Shown here: in pieces, positions 58,612 through 64,000 of the stretch | How the letters are laid out: every line of letters starts with the position of its first letter | Position numbering within the stretch: position 1 is the first letter of the stretch | Assembly (NCBI GenBank): GCA_035544215.1 | Contig: DATKHY010000003.1 | Coordinates: forward strand, 62,001-126,000 | Source of the DNA: Candidatus Binatia bacterium | GTDB taxonomy: Bacteria > Vulcanimicrobiota > Vulcanimicrobiia > Vulcanimicrobiales > Vulcanimicrobiaceae | Direction: 5' to 3' | DNA length: 64,000 nt | Notes under the pieces: generated by a model | The model's input: only the letters and a program-made list of their open reading frames with translations | Databases searched by the model: none | What the model was told of the DNA's origin: nothing | Translations under genes and position numbers: made by a program

Positions 58612-58992
58612 TTGAGCCCGCTATTACTAGCCGCCGCTGCCGCGTCCAAAGCCGTTCCCTCGGCTGCCGCGACCGTATTGCCCAACGCCGCCGTCCCGCC
58701 GAACGCGCCCTTGCCGCTGCCCGCGATCGAGCCTAAGACGTGGATCGCCACACATTGGCCGTGGCTGACCCACGGGTTCGCCGGCATTTTCATGATCGCC
58801 GCGGTCCTGCTGGTCTTTTTGCTGGCGATCCAGACGACGAAACAGGAGGGGCTGACGGGATCGATCGGCGGACGAGTCGAGAGTGCCTACCGGGGCCGGC
58901 TCGGCGCCGAGGAACAGCTCAAGCGCCTGACCGGAATGGTCGCCGTCGTCTTCGTGGTTGTCGGATTCGTGCTCTCTCTGACGGGCATCTAA
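58612..58992 (+). CDS. secG: Preprotein translocase subunit SecG
   Basis: TTG 58612 follows AAAGGA. The 126-residue protein has an Ala/Pro-rich N-terminus, a first membrane helix (FAGIFMIAAVLLVFLLAIQT), the SecG-type cytoplasmic loop (TKQEGLTGSIGGRVESAYRG) and a second helix (LTGMVAVVFVVVGFVLSL). The long N-terminal extension is unusual for SecG. It supports Sec-dependent export. Confidence 0.85.
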   Translation: MSPLLLAAAAASKAVPSAAATVLPNAAVPPNAPLPLPAIEPKTWIATHWPWLTHGFAGIFMIAAVLLVFLLAIQTTKQEGLTGSIGGRVESAYRGRLGAEEQLKRLTGMVAVVFVVVGFVLSLTGI

Positions 58993-59007
58993 GGGACCTA
59001 GGCGACG

Positions 59008-60027
59008 GTGCCGCTACTCGAGGTCGGTAATCTCCGGACGACGTTCCGGACCGAAGACGGCCCCGTTACCGCGGTCAACGGACTTTCGTTTTCACTCGAG
59101 GCCGGCGAAACGCTCGGCATCGTCGGCGAGTCCGGCTCCGGCAAGTCGGTTACCGCGCTCTCGGTCATGCGCCTGTTGGCGCGCACCGCCACGGTAACGG
59201 CCGATCGCATCCTGTTCAACGGAGAGGATCTGCAAGCCAAGAGCGAGGCCGAGATGCGGCGGATCCGGGGATACAAGATCGCGATGATCTTCCAAGATCC
59301 GATGACCTCGCTCAATCCCGTGCTCACCATTGGGGAGCAGATCGCCGAGGCCGTGCGCCTCCATCTCGCGCTGGGAAAGCGCGAGGCGCGCGAACGCGCG
59401 ATCGAGATGCTGAACAAAGTGCGCATTCCGCTTGGCGAAAAACGGCTGGGCGACTACCCTCATCAATTCTCCGGCGGCATGCGGCAACGCGTCATGATCG
59501 CGATGGCGCTTTCGTGCAACCCTCAGCTGTTGATCGCCGACGAGCCGACGACGGCCCTGGACGTTACGATCCAGGCCCAGGTGCTCGAGCTGATGAACGA
59601 CCTGCAGCGTGAGACCGGCGCGGCGATTATCCTGATCACACACGATCTTGGCGTGGTCGCCGAATTCTGCAAGAACGTCCTCGTGATGTACGGCGGCAAT
59701 CTCGTCGAATACGCGTCGGCCGAGCAGCTCTTCGCGCAGCCGCGCATGCCGTACACGCAGGGGCTTCTCGCGTCGCTGCCACGCCTCGACGACAGCGTGC
59801 ACCGGCGGCTCGAGCCGATACAGGGTCAGCCGCCGAATCTTCTGCGGCTCCCGCCGGGCTGCGCGTTCGCGCCGCGGTGCGCGTACCGCATGCCGATCTG
59901 CGTCGAGCCGGTGCCGCTCTACGATTTCGGCGACGGTCACGTCGCGCGCTGTTACCTGTACGACGAGCGCGCCCGCGATCAGCGTCCCGAGTCCGCGGAG
60001 GCCCTCCCGATCGTGCCGGCCTCGTGA
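59008..60027 (+). CDS. oppD: Oligopeptide/dipeptide ABC transporter ATPase, OppD-like
   Basis: The 339-residue protein (GTG 59008) has Walker A (GESGSGKS, about residue 41), signature [15 protein letters not shown] and Walker [13 protein letters not shown], plus the peptide-transporter C-terminal Cys motif ([16 protein letters not shown]) for an iron-sulfur or structural site. It energises peptide or nickel uptake with OppF. No permease or binding-protein gene is seen beside it, so these must be elsewhere. Confidence 0.88.
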   Translation: MPLLEVGNLRTTFRTEDGPVTAVNGLSFSLEAGETLGIVGESGSGKSVTALSVMRLLARTATVTADRILFNGEDLQAKSEAEMRRIRGYKIAMIFQDPMTSLNPVLTIGEQIAEAVRLHLALGKREARERAIEMLNKVRIPLGEKRLGDYPHQFSGGMRQRVMIAMALSCNPQLLIADEPTTALDVTIQAQVLELMNDLQRETGAAIILITHDLGVVAEFCKNVLVMYGGNLVEYASAEQLFAQPRMPYTQGLLASLPRLDDSVHRRLEPIQGQPPNLLRLPPGCAFAPRCAYRMPICVEPVPLYDFGDGHVARCYLYDERARDQRPESAEALPIVPAS

Positions 60028-61034
60028 ACAACGGAACGCTCGTCGAGGCAAAGGACCTCTTTAAGTATTTTCCGATCCACGCGGGCTTGACGTCGCGTCA
60101 CGTGGCGGACGTGCGAGCCGTTGACGGCGTTAGCTTCACGATTCAGCAGGGTGAGACGCTTGGGTTGGTTGGTGAATCGGGCTCGGGCAAGACCACCATC
60201 GGACGCTTACTGTTGCGCCTGCTCCCGGCCACGCGAGGCGCGATCCTGTTCGAAGGCCAGGACGTGCTCGCGATGAACCGCGGCGAGATTCGCCGTCTGC
60301 GCCGCTCGATGCAGATCATTTTTCAGGATCCGTTCGCCTCGCTCAATCCGCGGATGACCGTCGGCGATATCATCGCGGAGCCGCTGGAGATTCACGGCAT
60401 CACCAAAGGCAAGGAGACGGATCACCGCGTGCGCGAGCTCCTCGAGCTGGTTGGGCTTCAGCCCTACCACGCCAATCGCTATCCGCACGAATTCTCCGGT
60501 GGCCAGCGCCAGCGGGTCGGCGTCGCGCGAGCCCTCGCGGTCAACCCTAAGTTCATCGTCTGCGACGAGCCGGTGTCGGCCCTCGACGTTTCGATTCAGG
60601 CTCAGGTCATCAACCTTCTCGAGGAGCTCCAGCAGAAGTTCGGGCTGACCTATCTGTTCATCGCGCACGACCTCTCGGTCGTGCGGCACATTTCGAGCCG
60701 CGTCGCCGTGATGTACGTCGGCAAGATCGTGGAGCTGGCCGACCGAGACGCCCTGTATCAAAATCCGCTGCACCCGTATACTCAAGCGCTGCTCTCGGCC
60801 ATTCCGATTCCCGATCCGGTGCTCGAGAAGCGGCGCAAGCGCATCGTGTTGACGGGCGACATCCCGTCTCCGGTCAGTCCGCCCTCGGGTTGCCGCTTTC
60901 ACACGCGCTGCCCGGTCGCGTTCGACCGGTGTGTTACCGAAGAGCCGCCGCTGCGCGAATACGAGCCGGGGCACTTCGCGGCGTGTCACTGGGTCGAAGA
61001 ACACGGCGGGCGGGCCCCCGAGCTCACGCGATAA
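60024..61034 (+). CDS. oppF: Oligopeptide/dipeptide ABC transporter ATPase, OppF-like
   Basis: GTG 60024 overlaps the OppD stop as GTGA. The 336-residue protein has Walker A GESGSGKT, signature [15 protein letters not shown], Walker [12 protein letters not shown] and the tail motif [16 protein letters not shown]. It pairs with the preceding ATPase. The frame is open further upstream inside oppD but that is a shadow. Confidence 0.88.
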   Translation: MNNGTLVEAKDLFKYFPIHAGLTSRHVADVRAVDGVSFTIQQGETLGLVGESGSGKTTIGRLLLRLLPATRGAILFEGQDVLAMNRGEIRRLRRSMQIIFQDPFASLNPRMTVGDIIAEPLEIHGITKGKETDHRVRELLELVGLQPYHANRYPHEFSGGQRQRVGVARALAVNPKFIVCDEPVSALDVSIQAQVINLLEELQQKFGLTYLFIAHDLSVVRHISSRVAVMYVGKIVELADRDALYQNPLHPYTQALLSAIPIPDPVLEKRRKRIVLTGDIPSPVSPPSGCRFHTRCPVAFDRCVTEEPPLREYEPGHFAACHWVEEHGGRAPELTR

Positions 61035-61063
61035 AAAACGGGCGATCGCACCGCGATCGCCCG
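61033..61063 (-). terminator. Rho-independent terminator of the histone-like gene
   Basis: CGGGCGATCGC (61039-61049) and GCGATCGCCCG (61053-61063) form a perfect 11-bp stem with a three-base loop. On the minus strand the stem is followed by six T residues (61038-61033), a classic terminator for the gene at 61083. It may also stop oppF transcription. Confidence 0.85.
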
Positions 61064-61082
61064 ATTCATCCGCTCCCAGAGC

Positions 61083-61451
61083 CTAGGCTTTCTTTTTGCG
61101 CCCGCCCTTGCGCTTCTTGCGCGCGACTTTCTTCGCGCCCTTGCGGACCTTGCGTCCGACTTTACGGGCGGCCTTGCGAACCTTGCGCGCGCCTTTGCGC
61201 ACGGCTTTGCGTTTCTTGCGTCCAACCTTGCGCGCGACCTTGCGTTTCTTGCGCGCGACCTTACGCCCGGCTTTGCGGACCTTGCGAGCGACTTTACGAC
61301 CCGCCTTGCGCACCTTGCGGGCGACTTTACGACGCACCTTGCGGACGACGGCCTTCTTCACGGCGGCGGCCGCTTTACGACGGCGTGCTTTGCGACGAGG
61401 TTTTGGAGCCTCCATCGCCGAGTCGCCGCCAAGTATGGAATCCGAGTCCAT
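61083..61451 (-). CDS. Histone H1-like Lys/Arg/Ala-rich protein
   Basis: The 122-residue protein starts 5 bases after AGGAGG. After a short acidic start (MDSDSILGGDSAMEAP) it is almost entirely Lys, Arg, Ala and Val in repeats such as KVARKVRKAGR. Such proteins bind DNA nonspecifically, like eukaryotic H1 tails and bacterial histone-like proteins. It lies between oppF and topA and has its own strong terminator, so it is a monocistronic, probably abundant, nucleoid protein. Confidence 0.82.
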   Translation of the reverse strand: MDSDSILGGDSAMEAPKPRRKARRRKAAAAVKKAVVRKVRRKVARKVRKAGRKVARKVRKAGRKVARKKRKVARKVGRKKRKAVRKGARKVRKAARKVGRKVRKGAKKVARKKRKGGRKKKA

Positions 61452-61544
61452 TCATTCCTCCTCGTCCCCGGGGACGATTAGCGTTCAGTGGACAGCGCCG
61501 TTGGAGCGCTTTTGAGCGAATCATAGAGGATTTTTCCAAATGAT

Positions 61545-61580
61545 GCAAATTCGCGCGTGCGCGATATTCGCGTAATTTGC
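61545..61580. promoter_or_regulatory. Inverted repeat at the topA promoter
   Basis: GCAAATTCGCG (61545-61555) faces CGCGTAATTTGC (61569-61580), an inverted repeat with one extra base. The right arm overlaps the topA -35. It may be an operator for topA or for the divergent histone-like gene. Confidence 0.4.
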
Positions 61581-61605
61581 GGGTCCTTGACCCCGGCGGT
61601 ATACT
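61577..61605 (+). promoter_or_regulatory. Sigma-70-like promoter of topA
   Basis: TTGCGG (61577-61582), a 17-bp spacer and TATACT (61600-61605) place the transcription start at about 61612, next to GTG 61613. A leaderless mRNA is predicted. Confidence 0.55.
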
Positions 61606-61612
61606 AGGGCCC

Positions 61613-63739
61613 GTGAAAAAGCCCCTGATCATCGTGGAGTCGCCCACGAAAGCGCGGACGATCAAGAAGTTTCTGCCGGCGCGCTACTCCGTGAAAGCAT
61701 CGGTGGGGCACGTGCGCGATCTTCCGAAGAGCACGCTGGGGGTGGACGTCGAACACGATTTTACGCCGAAATACCTTACAATCAAGGGAAAAGGCGACGT
61801 GATCAAGGAGCTGCGCGGCGCCGTAAAAAGTGCGACCGACGTGTACCTCGCAACCGACCCCGACCGTGAGGGCGAGGCAATCGCCTGGCACCTGACCGAG
61901 CTCCTGCGGCTGTCCGATCCGAAGCGGATCGAGCTCCACGAGATCACCCGGGACGCCGCGCTGGCCGCACTCAACCACCCGCATCACATCGACATGGACC
62001 GCGTAAACGCCCAACAGGCGCGGCGCATTCTGGATCGCCTCGTCGGCTATAAAATATCGCCGCTGCTGTGGGCGAAGGTGCGCGGGGGCCTGTCCGCGGG
62101 TCGAGTACAATCGGTGGCCGTCAAGCTCATCGTCGACCGGGAACGCGAGATCGCCGCCTTTGTTCCGAGAGAATACTGGACGATCACGGCACTTCTCGCG
62201 CCGCACGGCGCACTGGCGGACTCGGCTTTCTCCGCGGATCTGGTATCGCATCGCGGCGAGAAGCTCGAGATTGCGACGGAGGCCGCCGCCGCCGCGGTCC
62301 TGCGTGCGCTCGACGGCGCGGTCTATCGGGTTGCGTCGGTCAAGAAACGGGAGCTGCGCAGGAACGGGCCCCCGCCGTTCACGACCTCGACGCTGCAGCA
62401 GGAGGCGTCGCGCAAGCTCAAGATGCGCGTGCGGCGCGCCATGCAGGTGGCTCAAGCGCTGTACGAGGGCGTCGACCTCGGCGGTAGCCAGGGAACCGAA
62501 GGTCTGATCACCTACATGCGCACCGACTCGACGCGGATCAGCGACCAGGCGCGCGAGGCCGCCGAGCAGTTCATTGTGAGCGCGTACGGCAAGGAGTTCC
62601 ACGCCGGAACCCGCCACCGCGTGCGCGAGGGCGCGCAAGACGCCCACGAGGCGATCCGCCCGACGTCGCTGCTGCACACGCCCGAGAAGCTCGCCGGCGT
62701 TCTCAAGCGCGACGAGCTGCGGCTCTACTCGATGATCTGGGAGCGGTTCGTGGCCTCGCAGATGTCGCCCGCGCTGCTCGATCAGACGGTCGTCGACGTC
62801 GCGGCCAACGACTACGGCTTTCGGGCGACCGGGACGATCGTGCGCTTTCCGGGATTTACGCGCGTCTACGACGAGAGCCGGGACGAGGAATCGGCCGCTA
62901 AGGGGCGCGTCCGTCTCCCTCAATTAGAAGAAAATGCGGAGCTTGACTGTGGGAAGCTGGATCCCAAGCAGCACTTCACCGAGCCGCCGCCGCGCTATAC
63001 CGAAGCCGCTCTGGTTAAGGCGCTGGAGGACAACGGCATCGGACGTCCCTCGACGTATTCCGCGATCGTCGAGACGATCCAGGCGCGCGGTTACGTTACG
63101 CAGCAGGATAGGCGCTTCGTACCGACCGAGATCGGCGCCGCGGTGAACGACCTGCTCGTCGAGCACTTCCCCAACATCGTCAGCCTCCACTTCACCGCCC
63201 AGATGGAAGGCGACCTCGATAAGGTCGCGGAGGGGCACGAAGATTGGATCGCGCTGCTGCGCCGATTCTACGGCCCGTTCGAGAGCGACCTCGAAACCGC
63301 CGAGAAGAAGCTGCCGCGGCTCGAGCTGCGCGACGAGCCGACGGACGAGATCTGTCCAAACTGCGGGCGTCCCATGGTGATCAAGACGGGCCGCTTCGGA
63401 AAGTTTATCTCGTGCACGGGGTACCCGGAGTGTAAAACGACGAAGCCGATCGTCAAAGAGACCGGCGCGGAGTGTCCCAAGTGCGCCGGCGCCATCGTCG
63501 AGCGGCGTTCGAAGAAGGGCCGGCTATTCTACGGCTGCGCGAACTACCCGAACTGCGACTTCATCTCGTGGGACGCCGTGGCGCGCGAGCGCTGCCCGGT
63601 CTGCGGATCGTACGTCGTGGGAAAAACGCGCCGCGGCGGCGCCGTCCAACTGCAGTGCGCGGCGGACCGCAGCCACGACGTCAGTGCGCTCGCCTCGAGT
63701 GAGGCCGCTGGGGCGGAGCGCGAACCGCTCGAAGCATGA
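61613..63739 (+). CDS. topA: DNA topoisomerase I
   Basis: The 708-residue protein starts [20 protein letters not shown]. The TOPRIM motif ([14 protein letters not shown]) and catalytic Tyr301 in [12 protein letters not shown] are intact. Three C-terminal zinc ribbons follow (CPNCGRP, CPKCAGA, CPVCGSY with later Cys pairs), the last lacking its final Cys pair. It relaxes negative supercoils. GTG 61613 has no Shine-Dalgarno but lies eight bases after the -10 box. Its stop overlaps the trmFO start as ATGA. Confidence 0.93.
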   Translation: MKKPLIIVESPTKARTIKKFLPARYSVKASVGHVRDLPKSTLGVDVEHDFTPKYLTIKGKGDVIKELRGAVKSATDVYLATDPDREGEAIAWHLTELLRLSDPKRIELHEITRDAALAALNHPHHIDMDRVNAQQARRILDRLVGYKISPLLWAKVRGGLSAGRVQSVAVKLIVDREREIAAFVPREYWTITALLAPHGALADSAFSADLVSHRGEKLEIATEAAAAAVLRALDGAVYRVASVKKRELRRNGPPPFTTSTLQQEASRKLKMRVRRAMQVAQALYEGVDLGGSQGTEGLITYMRTDSTRISDQAREAAEQFIVSAYGKEFHAGTRHRVREGAQDAHEAIRPTSLLHTPEKLAGVLKRDELRLYSMIWERFVASQMSPALLDQTVVDVAANDYGFRATGTIVRFPGFTRVYDESRDEESAAKGRVRLPQLEENAELDCGKLDPKQHFTEPPPRYTEAALVKALEDNGIGRPSTYSAIVETIQARGYVTQQDRRFVPTEIGAAVNDLLVEHFPNIVSLHFTAQMEGDLDKVAEGHEDWIALLRRFYGPFESDLETAEKKLPRLELRDEPTDEICPNCGRPMVIKTGRFGKFISCTGYPECKTTKPIVKETGAECPKCAGAIVERRSKKGRLFYGCANYPNCDFISWDAVARERCPVCGSYVVGKTRRGGAVQLQCAADRSHDVSALASSEAAGAEREPLEA

Positions 63740-64000
63740 CCCTCCGCTTGGCCGTCATCGGCGGCGGGCTGGCGGGGTGCGAGGCGGCATGGCAGGCCGC
63801 GCGTTGCGGCGTCGACGTGGACCTCTACGAGATGCGTCCTCAGCGCAGCGGGCCCGCGCATCACACCGGTACGCTTGCGGAGCTCGTGTGCAGCAACTCA
63901 CTGCGCGGCGCGGCGCTCGAAAACGCCGTCGGGCTGCTCAAGGAGGAGCTCGCGCGCTTGCGGTCGCTGATCGTGGGCTGCGCCCGCGAGAGCGCCGTGC
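63736..64000 (+). CDS. trmFO: Methylenetetrahydrofolate-tRNA-(uracil-5)-methyltransferase, 5' part
   Basis: The first 88 residues are visible. [20 protein letters not shown] is the FAD-binding motif, VDLYEMRP the next strand, and [20 protein letters not shown] the TrmFO signature with its conserved Cys. It methylates U54 in tRNA using folate and FAD. It is coupled to topA and is cut by the window edge. Confidence 0.92.
   Translation, partial: MTLRLAVIGGGLAGCEAAWQAARCGVDVDLYEMRPQRSGPAHHTGTLAELVCSNSLRGAALENAVGLLKEELARLRSLIVGCARESAV

Noticed and set aside
61604-62923. 439-codon minus-strand frame opposite topA
   Set aside because: topA is unmistakable on the + strand, and the antisense product has no motifs.

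Overview
The window is 64 kb of high-GC, densely packed bacterial DNA. Outer-membrane barrels, a TonB-dependent receptor and porin-like proteins show a diderm. A GerMN protein beside a cell-wall amidase and murI, and topA followed directly by trmFO, resemble gene orders seen in Terrabacteria-type lineages. My best guess is an uncultured diderm such as Ca. Eremiobacterota/WPS-2 or a relative. This is an inference from gene content only. I saw no rRNA, tRNA, insertion sequence, prophage or CRISPR array, but tRNAs cannot be fully excluded by eye.

Layout. 1-2.0 kb: minus-strand operon of a BKACE (DUF849) enzyme, an FMN reductase and a cut-off gene. 2.1-6.4 kb: a secreted protein, then a coupled minus-strand envelope operon (small secreted protein, Asn/Thr/Gly-rich protein, DUF4239 membrane protein, outer-membrane barrel). 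6.5-9.2 kb: transporters (split chromate transporter, MgtC-like, SBF family), ending in dispersed repeats. 9.3-21.6 kb: CYTH protein, formylglycine-generating enzyme, TRIC channel, two sulfatases, a dead M48-like protein, a PQQ/cytochrome c lipoprotein, an ion channel and a methyltransferase. 21.7-31.9 kb: Nramp-like transporter, a 55-residue zinc-ribbon protein, ECF sigma/anti-sigma pair, secreted proteins, an AraC regulator and two outer-membrane barrels. 32-43.8 kb: apparent amine-catabolic locus (flavoprotein, TonB receptor, VPS10/BNR propeller protein, two Rieske oxygenases, sarcosine-oxidase-like enzyme). 43.8-54.7 kb: an unplaced membrane-anchored protein, amidohydrolase, XRE/NB-ARC regulator, lipoproteins, APC permease and a split CHAD protein. 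54.7-64 kb: envelope and housekeeping genes (GerMN, amidase, murI, PAP2, secG, oppDF, a histone-like protein, topA, trmFO).

The strongest unexplained signal is a repeated promoter module. A 16-bp element, consensus TGCNNTTTYGGGATAG, occurs eight times between genes. Every copy points toward a gene and lies exactly 20 or 21 bp upstream of a TACACT/TACAAT-like -10 box. Two divergent regions carry it as inverted pairs. Five of the eight driven genes begin 6-10 nt after the -10 box, so their mRNAs should be leaderless or nearly so. Four other genes (FGE, Nramp, topA, the 43.8-kb gene) have ordinary -35/17 bp/-10 promoters that also sit almost on the start codon. Four further genes have coding sequence upstream of any ATG, GTG or TTG, which suggests rare start codons or assembly errors. 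A dispersed GTCATCCTGAGCG repeat has entered several genes and supplies three stop codons.
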